This document shows positions 24,447 to 31,952 of a DNA stretch of 39,246 nt, piece after piece; position 1 is the stretch's first letter, and the number at the start of each line of letters is the position of its first letter. The stretch is taken from the NCBI GenBank assembly GCA_003520745.1, contig DOUE01000007.1, positions 76,837 through 116,082 on the forward strand, given 5' to 3'. The DNA is from Erysipelotrichaceae bacterium. GTDB lineage: Bacteria; Bacillota_I; Bacilli_A; Erysipelotrichales; Erysipelotrichaceae. The notes below the pieces were generated by a model. It had not been told where the DNA came from and ran no database searches. It saw only the letters and a list, made by a program, of their open reading frames with translations. The translations under genes and the position numbers were made by a program.

Positions 24447-25109
24447 GTGATAAAAACCGATTTTCTACCCGGCACGAATCTTCAGTTCATCCAACGCAAG
24501 GATATGTTTCGGTTCAATTCCGACACCGTCGCGTTGTGCCGCTTCATGAACGTCAAATCGAAAGACCGCATCTTGGATATCGGAACCAACAACGGCGTAC
24601 TTCTGGTCTATGCCTTGAAACAGGGGGGAAGCGAAGGGGTCGGGATCGATCTCTTCAATGAAGCGATCGAGTTGGCGAAGCGCAACGCTTCGCTCAACCA
24701 TGTCGAAAACGCGTCGTTCCATGTTTGTCCTCTGGATTCATTCAACGACGGGACCTTTGATCTAATCCTCTGCAACCCGCCTTATTTCAAGGAAGGAAGC
24801 GACAAAGGAGAGAATCTTTACCTTAACGCCGCCCGGCATGAACGTTCGCTTACCTTGGATGAACTGGCGAAACACGCGTTTCGCCTGCTTCGCGATCATG
24901 GCAGACTCGCCTTGGTCCATCGTTCAAGCCGAACCGCCGAACTGATCCGCATCCTTGAAACCCAGCGTTTCGCGATTAAACGCATCCGCTTCATCCACGA
25001 CGACGTGGATGCGGCTTCGTCCGGCATACTCATCGAAGCATTTAAGAACGGTAAAGACGGTTGCATCGTCGAAGCACCGGATGTATTGAGAAAAGGGGAA
25101 AACATATGA
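24447..25109 (+). CDS. trmN6: tRNA1(Val) (adenine37-N6)-methyltransferase-like protein
   Basis: This 220-residue Rossmann-fold methyltransferase uses SAM to modify an adenine amino group. SAM-binding ILDIGTNNGVLLVYAL and the catalytic NPPY (Asn110-Tyr113, followed by FKEGSD) are typical of the YfiC/YabB family that modifies A37 of tRNA. The N-terminal FRFNSDTVAL block also fits. The GTG at 24447 is preferred because GAGGG lies about 7 nt upstream; the reading frame before it runs back into the terminator. It is coupled by ATGA overlap to the DUF554 gene. Confidence 0.9.
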   Translation: MIKTDFLPGTNLQFIQRKDMFRFNSDTVALCRFMNVKSKDRILDIGTNNGVLLVYALKQGGSEGVGIDLFNEAIELAKRNASLNHVENASFHVCPLDSFNDGTFDLILCNPPYFKEGSDKGENLYLNAARHERSLTLDELAKHAFRLLRDHGRLALVHRSSRTAELIRILETQRFAIKRIRFIHDDVDAASSGILIEAFKNGKDGCIVEAPDVLRKGENI

Positions 25110-25840
25110 CTGGGACATGGGTGAATTTCTTTGCGATCATCATCGGATCGCTGCTCGGGCTTTATCTGCATCACGGCATCTCGGATAAAATCTCCACGAC
25201 CCTGATGAAAGGGTTGGGGCTGTGTATCATCTTACTTGGCGTCCAAGGCTCGATCGGCGTGGAAGACCCGTTGATCCTCATCGCCTCGATGGCGATCGGG
25301 GCCTATCTGGGGGAATGGATCGACATCGAGGACAGACTCGGCCGGTTCGGACTCTGGGTCGAATCCAAAGTCGCCAAAAACGCGAAGGGGACCTTCGCCA
25401 CGGGCTTCGTCAGCGCCAGTCTCCTATTCGGGGTCGGCGCCATGGCGATCGTCGGCTCGCTCAACAGCGGTTTGCATGGCGACCATACGATCCTTTATAC
25501 GAAAAGCCTGCTGGACTTCATCGCATCGATCATCTTCGCTTCTTCCCTGGGCATCGGCGTCCTGTTTTCATCCTTTGTGATCCTGGTCTATCAAGGCTTG
25601 ATCACCTTGATGAGTTCATTGGTCGCCCCGTGGCTAAACGAGGTTTTGATTCTGGACATGGGCATCGTCGGATCGGTGGTCATCATCGGCCTTGGATTGA
25701 GGATGCTGAAGATATCGGACATCAAGGTCGCCAACCTGATCCCCGCGATTTTCATGCCGATCCTGGTCCGTCCGGCACTGTATTTCATCACGGAAACGCT
25801 CATTCCAAGGGTCGTCGAGTTCATCGCGAACTTCATTTGA
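25106..25840 (+). CDS. DUF554-family membrane protein
   Basis: This 244-residue hydrophobic protein has about six or seven transmembrane segments and the family opening GTWVNFFAIIIGSLLGL, plus FVSASLLFGVGAMAIVGSLNSG and PAIFMPILVRP. It matches the DUF554 (YdfK/YqgA-like) family, suspected to be transporters, but with no proven substrate. The ATG at 25106 overlaps the trmN6 stop and has AAGGGG upstream. Its stop codon TGA lies within the -35 hexamer of the rplU promoter, so the next unit starts immediately. Confidence 0.9.
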   Translation: MTGTWVNFFAIIIGSLLGLYLHHGISDKISTTLMKGLGLCIILLGVQGSIGVEDPLILIASMAIGAYLGEWIDIEDRLGRFGLWVESKVAKNAKGTFATGFVSASLLFGVGAMAIVGSLNSGLHGDHTILYTKSLLDFIASIIFASSLGIGVLFSSFVILVYQGLITLMSSLVAPWLNEVLILDMGIVGSVVIIGLGLRMLKISDIKVANLIPAIFMPILVRPALYFITETLIPRVVEFIANFI

Positions 25841-25865
25841 CGAAATGCCTGAAGCATGCTAAAAT
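25837..25865 (+). promoter_or_regulatory. Strong promoter of rplU-prp-rpmA
   Basis: -35 TTGACG (25837-25842), exactly 17 bases, -10 TAAAAT (25860-25865). This is the best consensus match in the window, as expected for ribosomal protein genes. The -35 overlaps the DUF554 stop codon. Confidence 0.85.
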
Positions 25866-25871
25866 GTACTA

Positions 25872-25976
25872 CGTTGCCTTTCTCAAAGGAACGCAACCGC
25901 ACGGTACGGGTTTTCAAGTGTCTTTAAAAACCACCCATAACGGCGAGTCTCAACCCAGAAAAAGGAGGTGCAAACC
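25872..25976 (+). ncRNA. Candidate L21-type ribosomal protein leader
   Basis: About 105 nt of untranslated leader precedes rplU. It can fold into a hairpin at 25873-25897 (GTTG/CAAC and CCTTT/AAAGG, with a bulge) and a second at about 25909-25932 (GGTTTT/AAAACC). Bacillota rplU genes often carry a structured autoregulatory leader at this position. I cannot show that this one matches the Rfam L21 consensus. Confidence 0.4.
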
Positions 25977-26288
25977 ATGTACGCAGTCATTGAAACCGGC
26001 GGAAAACAACTCCGCGTCGAAGTCGGAGCTTCCATTTTCGTAGAGAAATTGGATGTCCAAGAAGGCGAAGAAGTCATCTTCGACAAAGTGTTGGTCTATT
26101 CCAACCGTACGACCCGCTTCGGAGCCCCGTATGTAAAGGGCGCGAAGGTCACCGCGAAAGTCGAAAAACAAGGTAAGGACAAGAAGATCGTCATCTTCCG
26201 TTACAAACCGAAAAAAGGTTCGACCCGTCGTAAAGTCGGCCATCGTCAACCGTATACGAAACTCATCATCGAATCCATCGAGGCGTAA
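25977..26288 (+). CDS. rplU: Ribosomal protein bL21
   Basis: This 103-residue protein is the exact typical length of bL21, which binds 23S rRNA in the large subunit. Signature blocks are MYAVIETGGKQLRVEVG at the start and KKGSTRRKVGHRQPYT near the end. A perfect AAAGGAGGTG lies upstream; ATG 25977 is the right distance from it, while the in-frame GTG at 25968 is part of the ribosome binding site. First gene of rplU-prp-rpmA. Confidence 0.98.
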   Translation: MYAVIETGGKQLRVEVGASIFVEKLDVQEGEEVIFDKVLVYSNRTTRFGAPYVKGAKVTAKVEKQGKDKKIVIFRYKPKKGSTRRKVGHRQPYTKLIIESIEA

Positions 26289-26293
26289 TCCAG

Positions 26294-26620
26294 ATGATTA
26301 AGGTGAGTGTCTCGTATCGAGGTTCCAGCATACTCCATCTGTCCATCACCGGACATGCGATGTCGGCGAAACGCGGCCAGGATCTGGTATGCGCAAGCGT
26401 CAGTTCGATCGCGACCGGTGCGCTCAATGCGCTGGATAGGATGGTTTCGAAAGCATGCGACTTAACACTCGTGAAGGGTGAAGACGCGCTGATCGAAATC
26501 AAGGTGCTGGAAAACGGGAATCACGATGTCCAAATTATCCTCCAGACTGTGCTGGCACAGTTGGAAACCATCGAAAACCAATATTCGAAGTATATACATA
26601 TCGCGAAACAGGAGGTGTAA
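26294..26620 (+). CDS. prp: Ribosomal-processing cysteine protease Prp
   Basis: This 108-residue protein is the YsxB/Prp family member always found between rplU and rpmA in Bacillota. Catalytic His21 (TGHA) and Cys33 (DLVCASVS) match the His22/Cys34 pair of S. aureus Prp. Prp removes the N-terminal extension of bL27 before the protein can function in the ribosome. The next gene carries such an extension (MKFVLDIQLFA before SKKG), so enzyme and substrate are paired here. The ribosome binding site is weak, suggesting coupling to rplU. Confidence 0.95.
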   Translation: MIKVSVSYRGSSILHLSITGHAMSAKRGQDLVCASVSSIATGALNALDRMVSKACDLTLVKGEDALIEIKVLENGNHDVQIILQTVLAQLETIENQYSKYIHIAKQEV

Positions 26621-26624
26621 AACC

Positions 26625-26909
26625 ATGAAATTTGTGTTGGACATTCAATTATTCGCTTCTAAAAAAGGTGTCGGTTCCACTCGGAACGGCCGTGACTCCC
26701 AATCGAAACGTTTGGGCGCCAAGAAGTCGGATGGTCAATTTGCTAACGCCGGATCCATTCTGTACCGTCAACGCGGCACAAAAATTCATCCCGGTACCAA
26801 CGTCGGGCGAGGCGGCGACGATACGCTATTTGCGTTAGTCGGCGGCGTCGTAAAGTTCGAACGCTTAGGAAAAAACAAAACGAAAGTTTCCGTTTATCCC
26901 CAAGCCTAG
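26625..26909 (+). CDS. rpmA: Ribosomal protein bL27 with Prp-cleavable extension
   Basis: This 94-residue protein has the conserved core SKKGVGSTRNGRDSQSKRLG and VGRGGDDTLFALVGGVV. It begins with the short extension MKFVLDIQLFA, comparable to the extension ending in LQFFA in S. aureus bL27, which Prp removes. The mature N-terminus reaches the peptidyl transferase centre, so uncleaved L27 would block function. The start ATG at 26625 follows GGAGGTG, which overlaps the end of prp. A terminator hairpin begins 4 nt after the stop. Confidence 0.98.
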   Translation: MKFVLDIQLFASKKGVGSTRNGRDSQSKRLGAKKSDGQFANAGSILYRQRGTKIHPGTNVGRGGDDTLFALVGGVVKFERLGKNKTKVSVYPQA

Positions 26910-26913
26910 TCGT

Positions 26914-26940
26914 AAATCCCCGCTCTCGGGGATTTTTGTT
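26914..26940 (+). terminator. Terminator between rpmA and obg
   Basis: AAATCCCCG (26914-26922), loop CTCT, CGGGGATTT (26927-26935), then TTGTTT. Only 15 nt separate it from the obg start, with no room for a promoter, so it is probably a partial terminator that lets some transcription into obg. Confidence 0.85.
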
Positions 26941-26955
26941 TGAAAGGAGTCGCAC

Positions 26956-28230
26956 ATGTTCATCGATCGCGTCAAAATTAGAGTACGGGCAGGAAAAGGT
27001 GGCAACGGCATGGCTTCTTTCCGTCGTGAGAAATACGTTCCTCTAGGGGGACCTTTCGGCGGGGACGGAGGCGATGGCGGCAGCGTCATTTTCGAGGTCG
27101 ACACGAATAAGTCGACCCTTTTGGATTTACGCTTCAATAAACTGATCGCCGCCGAAAACGGCGGTAACGGTAAGAATAAGAAAATGTCGGGGGTTCGCGG
27201 TGAAAGCAGCATCGTGAAAGTCCCGTTGGGAACGATCGTCAGGGACATCAAGGACGACCGCATTTTAGCCGACTTGGTCCGTCCCGGACAACAAGCCGTC
27301 ATCGTCGCCGGAGGGAAGGGCGGTCGCGGGAACTGGCATTTCGCCACCCCCCGCAACCCGGCCCCCGATTTCGCCGAAAAAGGCGCACCGGGCGACGAAC
27401 TTGAGATTTTAGTCGAATTAAAGCTTTTGGCGGACGCCGGTCTGATCGGTTATCCTTCCGTCGGCAAATCGACGTTTCTGTCCGTCGTCAGCGCGGCGCG
27501 TCCCGAAATCGCGGATTATCCTTTCACCACCATCGTCCCGAATCTGGGCGTCGTGCAAGTCCGCGACGGTCGTTCATTCGTCTTGGCGGATCTGCCCGGA
27601 TTGATCGAAGGCGCCAGCCAAGGCAAAGGCTTGGGTCACCAATTCCTGCGCCACATCGAGCGCTGCCGCGTCCTGATCCATATCATCGACATGGGCGGCG
27701 TGGATCATCGCGACCCGGTGGAAGATTATCGGATCATCAACACCGAACTGGGTCTTTATCAGTTCCGTTTGTTGGAACGCCCCCAAGTGGTCGTCGCCAA
27801 CAAAATGGATCTTCCCGAAGCACAAGACAACTTGAAACGCTTCAAGGAAGCGTTTCCCGATCTTCAAGTTTTCGAGACCATCACCTTGATCCGTGAAGGC
27901 TTGGATGAAGTGTTGTATAAAACGATCCAACTCATCGAAACCACCCCTGAATTCATCCTGCATGAACTCAAGGAAGACGGCGTCCACTATAAGTTCATCC
28001 CGGAAGACGAACCCTTCATCGTTTCACGGATCGGCGACCATACCTGGCGCCTTACCGGCAAACGGATCGAGCGTCTCTATGCGATGGCGGACATGAAGAC
28101 CGACACCGACATCCAGCGTTTCGCGCGCGCCGTACGGAACATGGGCGTCGACGAAGCCTTGCGAAAAGCCGGTGCGATCGACGGCGATGTCATCCAGCTG
28201 GCGAATACCGAATTCCTCTTTGTGGATTAG
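26956..28230 (+). CDS. obg: GTPase Obg (CgtA)
   Basis: This 424-residue essential GTPase acts in late 50S ribosome assembly and stress responses. It has the Gly-rich Obg fold (about 1-157; GKGGNGMASFRREKYVP), a G domain with G1 GYPSVGKST (165-173), DLPGLIEGAS, and NKMD (from 282), and a C-terminal OCT domain (about 345-424; FIVSRIGDHTWRLTGK). Length is typical of Bacillota Obg. AAAGGAG precedes the ATG. It follows rpmA across a terminator, without an evident promoter of its own. Confidence 0.98.
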   Translation: MFIDRVKIRVRAGKGGNGMASFRREKYVPLGGPFGGDGGDGGSVIFEVDTNKSTLLDLRFNKLIAAENGGNGKNKKMSGVRGESSIVKVPLGTIVRDIKDDRILADLVRPGQQAVIVAGGKGGRGNWHFATPRNPAPDFAEKGAPGDELEILVELKLLADAGLIGYPSVGKSTFLSVVSAARPEIADYPFTTIVPNLGVVQVRDGRSFVLADLPGLIEGASQGKGLGHQFLRHIERCRVLIHIIDMGGVDHRDPVEDYRIINTELGLYQFRLLERPQVVVANKMDLPEAQDNLKRFKEAFPDLQVFETITLIREGLDEVLYKTIQLIETTPEFILHELKEDGVHYKFIPEDEPFIVSRIGDHTWRLTGKRIERLYAMADMKTDTDIQRFARAVRNMGVDEALRKAGAIDGDVIQLANTEFLFVD

Positions 28231-28252
28231 CGAAAGCGAATCCACTTTTTTT
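28222..28252 (+). terminator. Terminator after obg, containing the stop codon
   Basis: GTGGATT (28222-28228) pairs with AATCCAC (28239-28245) around a GC-GAAA-GC inner part, followed by seven Ts. The TAG stop (28228-28230) lies inside the stem, so the stem begins six bases before the stop codon. The T tract merges with the -35 of the ruvA promoter. Confidence 0.88.
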
Positions 28253-28279
28253 GTCTCTAGGGTCAAGGCATGGTATAAT
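28251..28279 (+). promoter_or_regulatory. Promoter of ruvAB
   Basis: -35 TTGTCT (28251-28256), 17 bases, extended -10 TGGTATAAT (hexamer 28274-28279). The start of transcription would be near 28286, giving a leader of about 10 nt containing GGTGAT before the ruvA ATG. Confidence 0.75.
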
Positions 28280-28295
28280 TGAACACGGTGATAAC

Positions 28296-28874
28296 ATGAT
28301 TGCGTTTCTATCCGGAAGAGTCCATAGTTTTACCCAAGACTGGGTGATCATCGAGAACCAAGGCATCGGCTACCGTGTCTTTTTCGCGCATCCCGAAGCT
28401 CTGTCCCTTAATCAGCAAGTCTCGCTGTATACCTATCATTACATTCGCGAGGACGAACAAAGCCTGTACGGCTTCCTCTCCATGGACGAGTACGACCTCT
28501 TCGTGAAGCTGATCAGCGTCAAAGGATTGGGATGCAAGACCGCGTCGAACATCCTGGCCGCATCCACCTTCGAGCGGATCATCATGGCGATCGAAGTGTC
28601 CGATGTCGCCTATTTAAAGACGATGCCGGGGATCGGGGCGAAAACCGCGTCGCAGATCATCCTGGATCTCAAGGGAAAACTGGTTGCGACGCATACCAAG
28701 GAACAGACGGGCAACCCACAGTTGATGGATGCGATGGAAGCCTTGAAATCGTTGGGATACAAACCCGGCGAAATCTCGTCGATCCAGAAGGATTTGGTTC
28801 AGTCCACTGCGAAAACCAGCGATGAATACGTCAAGGTCGCGTTGGGTCTCTTATTGAAGCGGAAGGTGGGGTAA
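28296..28874 (+). CDS. ruvA: Holliday junction branch-migration protein RuvA
   Basis: This 192-residue protein binds four-way DNA junctions and loads RuvB. It starts with the OB domain (MIAFLSGRVHSF, GIGYRVFF, YTYHYIREDEQSLYGF), followed by two helix-hairpin-helix motifs (VKGLGCKTASNIL and MPGIGAKTASQII) and domain III (AMEALKSLGYKPGEI). The in-frame frame extends upstream but the ATG at 28296 fits both the family start and the GGTGAT leader. It is followed by ruvB after a single base. Confidence 0.96.
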   Translation: MIAFLSGRVHSFTQDWVIIENQGIGYRVFFAHPEALSLNQQVSLYTYHYIREDEQSLYGFLSMDEYDLFVKLISVKGLGCKTASNILAASTFERIIMAIEVSDVAYLKTMPGIGAKTASQIILDLKGKLVATHTKEQTGNPQLMDAMEALKSLGYKPGEISSIQKDLVQSTAKTSDEYVKVALGLLLKRKVG

Positions 28875-28875
28875 G

Positions 28876-29877
28876 ATGGAAGCGTTGTTATCGGCGTTCA
28901 AGGAACCCGGGGATGAAGAAGCCAGCCTGCGGCCATCGCGGTTAAGCGAGTATGTCGGGCAGGACCATCTCAAGGAAAACCTCAAGATTTTCATTCAGGC
29001 GGCGACCAAACGCAACGAAGCGTTGGATCACGTCCTTTTATACGGCCCTCCGGGCTTAGGCAAGACGACTTTGGCCTATATCCTATCCAATGAAATGGGC
29101 GGGAACATCCGGATTACCAGCGGCCCCAGCATCGAGCGTAGCGGCGATCTCGCCGCCATCCTCAGTTCGCTTCAAGCCGGGGATGTCTTGTTCATCGATG
29201 AAATCCACCGTCTCCCCAAAGTCGTGGAAGAAGTGTTGTATCCCGCGATGGAAGACTACTGCATCGACATCGTCGTCGGGAAAGAAGCCAGTGTCCGGTC
29301 GATCCGCTTGGATCTTCCTCCGTTCACCTTGGTCGGAGCGACCACAAGGGCAGGGGATCTGACCGCTCCATTGCGCGACCGGTTCGGGATCGTCTCGAAA
29401 CTGGAATACTATTCGATCGATGAACTTTCACAGATCCTGCGCCGAACGTCGAGGGTGTTGGAAACCGAAATCGATGAAACGGCGGTCCGCGAGATCGCCA
29501 AGCGCAGTCGCGGTACGCCGCGGATCGCAAACCGGCTTTTCCGCCGTGTCCGCGATTTCGCCCAGGTCATGAACGACGGACGGATCTCGTTTGAGATCGC
29601 CGAAATGGCGCTCAACCGGCTGAAAGTCGATAGTCTGGGCTTGGATGAAGTCGACATCCGTTATCTGAAAGGCATCATCGAACGCTTCAAAGGAGGTCCG
29701 GTCGGATTGGAAGCGTTGGCATCGAGCATCCAGGAAGAACCGATGACCCTGGAAGACGTCTATGAACCCTATCTACTCCAATTGGGCTTCATCAATCGTA
29801 CGCCGCGCGGAAGGGTGGTTACGATGTTGGGGTACCAGCATCTGGGGATCAACGTCCAGGACAATCTATTTGAATGA
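28876..29877 (+). CDS. ruvB: Holliday junction DNA helicase RuvB
   Basis: This 333-residue AAA+ ATPase drives branch migration with RuvA. It has Walker A GPPGLGKTT (57-65), Walker B DEIHRL (Asp108-Glu109), sensor 1 GATTRAGDLTAPLRDRFG and a C-terminal winged helix (FINRTPRGRVVT). AAGGTGGGG lies just before the ATG. No ruvC is present, as in most Bacillota, where RecU resolves junctions; recU is not in the window. Confidence 0.98.
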   Translation: MEALLSAFKEPGDEEASLRPSRLSEYVGQDHLKENLKIFIQAATKRNEALDHVLLYGPPGLGKTTLAYILSNEMGGNIRITSGPSIERSGDLAAILSSLQAGDVLFIDEIHRLPKVVEEVLYPAMEDYCIDIVVGKEASVRSIRLDLPPFTLVGATTRAGDLTAPLRDRFGIVSKLEYYSIDELSQILRRTSRVLETEIDETAVREIAKRSRGTPRIANRLFRRVRDFAQVMNDGRISFEIAEMALNRLKVDSLGLDEVDIRYLKGIIERFKGGPVGLEALASSIQEEPMTLEDVYEPYLLQLGFINRTPRGRVVTMLGYQHLGINVQDNLFE

Positions 29878-29878
29878 A

Positions 29879-29900
29879 AAAAGGGAGAATTCTCCCTTTT
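29879..29900 (+). terminator. Terminator after ruvB
   Basis: AAAAGGGAGAA (29879-29889) is followed by its perfect complement TTCTCCCTTTT (29890-29900). The practical loop is AATT. It starts 2 nt after the ruvB TGA, and its final T is the first base of the Crp-like palindrome before the thioredoxin gene. Confidence 0.85.
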
Positions 29901-29914
29901 GTGATTTTATCACA
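29900..29914. promoter_or_regulatory. Crp/Fnr-like operator before thioredoxin
   Basis: TGTGATTTTATCACA is a perfect inverted repeat (TGTGAT, TTT, ATCACA). Its centre is at 29907, about 41 bp upstream of the predicted transcription start, the classic class II Crp/Fnr activator position. A Crp/Fnr protein is encoded at 30257-30934. The centre is one base shorter than the E. coli Crp site (N5 instead of N6 between TGTGA and TCACA). Confidence 0.5.
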
Positions 29915-29932
29915 TAAAACAAGGTGCGCCTT

Positions 29933-29941
29933 TGGTATACT
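29933..29941 (+). promoter_or_regulatory. Extended -10 of the thioredoxin promoter
   Basis: TGGTATACT is an extended -10 (hexamer 29936-29941). The -35 position (29913-29918, CATAAA) is poor, consistent with dependence on an activator bound at 29900-29914. Confidence 0.6.
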
Positions 29942-29960
29942 TCAAGTGGAGGTATCAACC

Positions 29961-30260
29961 ATGATCCAATTAACCAATCAGAACTATAAAGAAATCGTCC
30001 TCAATTCCGCCAAACCCGTGCTCATCGACTTTTACGCCGACTGGTGCGGACCCTGCAAGATGATCAGTCCCATCATGGAAAAGATTTCGACCACCCATCC
30101 GGAAGTCCTCGTCGTGAAATGCGATGTCGATGCCAACCAGGAATTGGCGATGAAGTTCGGCGTACGCAGCATCCCGACGGTCGTTGCGATGAACAAAGGC
30201 GTGGAAGTAAACCGCAAGGTCGGCCTCGCCAACGAAAACGTCTTGCTTGGCTTGTTTTAA
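29961..30260 (+). CDS. trxA: Thioredoxin
   Basis: This 99-residue protein has the thioredoxin fold with active site WCGPC (Trp28-Cys32), upstream VLIDFYADW and cis-Pro VRSIPTVVAM. It reduces disulphides in cytoplasmic proteins with thioredoxin reductase. The ATG at 29961 follows GGAGG; codons further upstream lie in the terminator and promoter. Its stop overlaps the stop of the convergent Crp/Fnr gene (both within 30257-30260), with no terminator between them. Confidence 0.97.
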   Translation: MIQLTNQNYKEIVLNSAKPVLIDFYADWCGPCKMISPIMEKISTTHPEVLVVKCDVDANQELAMKFGVRSIPTVVAMNKGVEVNRKVGLANENVLLGLF

Positions 30261-30934
30261 ACGATTCTTTTCTTCAGGTTCTCCAGATCGACCAACCTGA
30301 TCTTCTTGCGGGATTGATCGATCAAGCCTTCTTCCTGGAAGTATTTCAGGATCCGACTGACCACTTCCCGGGCGGAACCCAGGTCGTTGGCGATCTCTTC
30401 GTGCGTCAGCGTCAGTACGCTCGATTCCCGGATGACATATTGTTCGACGAGGAATTCCGCGATCCGCGAAGGCATCGATGAGAAGACGATCTGTCGGATG
30501 ACCCAGGTCAGTTGGCTGAACCGTGATCGCACCAACTCGTTGAGATGATCCTTCAGGGCGGGGTAGCTTTGCGACACCGCACCCAGATAGGTCGTCGGCA
30601 AGAGAATGACGATCGTCTCGATTTCCGCTTCGATCAAAAAATCCACGTTCATATGATGGAGAAGACACGAGGCGGTCATGACGCAGGAGTCGCCGGGATA
30701 AAGGCGATAAAGCGTGATTTCCTTGCCGTTCTCATCCTGCATATAGATCCTCAGTCTGCCTTGCTTCACTTTCATCAAGCCGTCGCACGTCTCGTCGTTG
30801 TTTTGGACCGCTTCATGCGCATCATAGCGCCGCCATGCGGCCGTCTGCGATAAGCGTATCAAAAGTTCGTCGTCGAGTTGACGTAAGATCGGAAATTCAT
30901 CGCGTAGACTCGCGCTTGCCGCCAATTGTTTCAT
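30257..30934 (-). CDS. Crp/Fnr-family transcriptional regulator
   Basis: This 225-residue regulator has an N-terminal cyclic nucleotide-type beta-barrel, a dimer helix and a C-terminal helix-turn-helix (HEEIANDLGSAREVVSRIL). The recognition helix carries Arg-Glu-x-x-Ser-Arg, comparable to the RETVGR of E. coli Crp, which reads TGTGA. A TGTGAT/ATCACA palindrome lies before the neighbouring thioredoxin gene. Three cysteines (Cys50, Cys84, Cys90; GDSCVMTASC) could allow redox or cluster sensing, but no typical N-terminal FNR Cys cluster is seen. It is convergent with thioredoxin and divergent from a rhodanese, so a thiol or redox theme is likely. The effector is unknown. Confidence 0.93.
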   Translation of the reverse strand: MKQLAASASLRDEFPILRQLDDELLIRLSQTAAWRRYDAHEAVQNNDETCDGLMKVKQGRLRIYMQDENGKEITLYRLYPGDSCVMTASCLLHHMNVDFLIEAEIETIVILLPTTYLGAVSQSYPALKDHLNELVRSRFSQLTWVIRQIVFSSMPSRIAEFLVEQYVIRESSVLTLTHEEIANDLGSAREVVSRILKYFQEEGLIDQSRKKIRLVDLENLKKRIV

Positions 30935-30958
30935 ATCGCCCTTTCAAGGAGGAACCCC

Positions 30959-31285
30959 ATGTTTAACTTTCTCAAATCCAGCAACCTTTCCCAAAAACAA
31001 GCCCATGAAGAACTCGCCAACGATAAATCCATCAAACTGATCGACGTCCGTACCCGCGACGAATTCCGCGACGGCCACATCGCCGGTGCGGTCAATATCC
31101 CGCTCGACACCCTGACGGAACGTCTGGAAAAGAATCTCCCCGACAAGGACGCGAAGATTTTCGTCGTCTGCCTTAGCGGTTCGCGCGCTTCCAACGCCGT
31201 CTCCTACATGAAGCGCGTCGGCTACACCAACGTTTTCAATATCGGCGGGGTTTCCACCTGGTCATTTGGTCTGGTACGTAAGTAG
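30959..31285 (+). CDS. Single-domain rhodanese-like protein
   Basis: This 108-residue cytoplasmic protein has one rhodanese domain (LIDVRTRDEFRDGHIAGAVNIP) with the active-site Cys71 in VVCLSGSRA, able to carry a persulphide. Such proteins move sulphane sulphur or detoxify sulphide or cyanide; the substrate is unknown. ATG 30959 follows AAGGAGGA. It is transcribed away from the Crp/Fnr gene with only 24 bp between, so their control regions overlap coding sequence. Confidence 0.93.
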   Translation: MFNFLKSSNLSQKQAHEELANDKSIKLIDVRTRDEFRDGHIAGAVNIPLDTLTERLEKNLPDKDAKIFVVCLSGSRASNAVSYMKRVGYTNVFNIGGVSTWSFGLVRK

Positions 31286-31292
31286 CCGACCT

Positions 31293-31952
31293 TCATTTTA
31301 GAAACAGAATTTCATCGAGTTCTTCGACGCGGGTACAATAATGGTCCGCGTCTTTTTTTAAGGCGTCGCGGATTTCGTCGATGAAATGCGACCAACCGGC
31401 CGCCACGAAAGGGATGTCGCGCTGGCGGACCATCGTCAACCCCAGTTTCAAATCGTCGATCATGATGCAGTCTTCCGACCGTAGCCCAAGCAGACGCAAC
31501 GTCTGGTCGATCGGATAGGGGTTGGGTTTGCGTTTCTCTTCCCCCAGTTCCCACCCGAACACCAAGTCCGGTTCGAAACCGAAATTATGACGGTAATCGC
31601 GGTTGATCTCCGTGCTTTCCGAATGCGAAATCACGACGATCTTCCCGCCTTCATTGCGAAACTTCAAGAGGATTTCACGGATCCCGGGATACGCCTGCGG
31701 CGTATGCGCCCGCGTATATTTCTTCCAAATCGCGTATTCCTCGACCATCTCGTCTTCGTCGAACTCATATTTCGCGCATAATCCCATGAATCCGGGATGA
31801 TAGCAGGTGGAAACGAAATCGATGATCGAAATCGGGTCCTCCTCGGGACGCAGCGTCCTCAGCGTTTCCAAGAACGCAGGATAGTGGATCTGCATCGTAC
31901 TTTCGACGATCGTGTCGTCATGATCCAACAGTATACATTTGTATCGTAGCAT
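31293..31952 (-). CDS. HAD-family phosphatase
   Basis: This 219-residue protein has the HAD motifs in order: motif I LLDHDDTIV (nucleophile Asp with acid-base Asp), motif II VISHSES, motif III Lys in the EEKRKPNP block, and motif IV MIDDLKLG. A helical cap lies between motifs I and II. It resembles phosphoglycolate phosphatase or beta-phosphoglucomutase-like enzymes, but the substrate cannot be named. The ATG at 31952 is preferred because GGAGG lies 4 nt upstream; the frame reads further upstream without a second ribosome binding site. It lies tail-to-tail with the rhodanese gene. Confidence 0.9.
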   Translation of the reverse strand: MLRYKCILLDHDDTIVESTMQIHYPAFLETLRTLRPEEDPISIIDFVSTCYHPGFMGLCAKYEFDEDEMVEEYAIWKKYTRAHTPQAYPGIREILLKFRNEGGKIVVISHSESTEINRDYRHNFGFEPDLVFGWELGEEKRKPNPYPIDQTLRLLGLRSEDCIMIDDLKLGLTMVRQRDIPFVAAGWSHFIDEIRDALKKDADHYCTRVEELDEILFLK

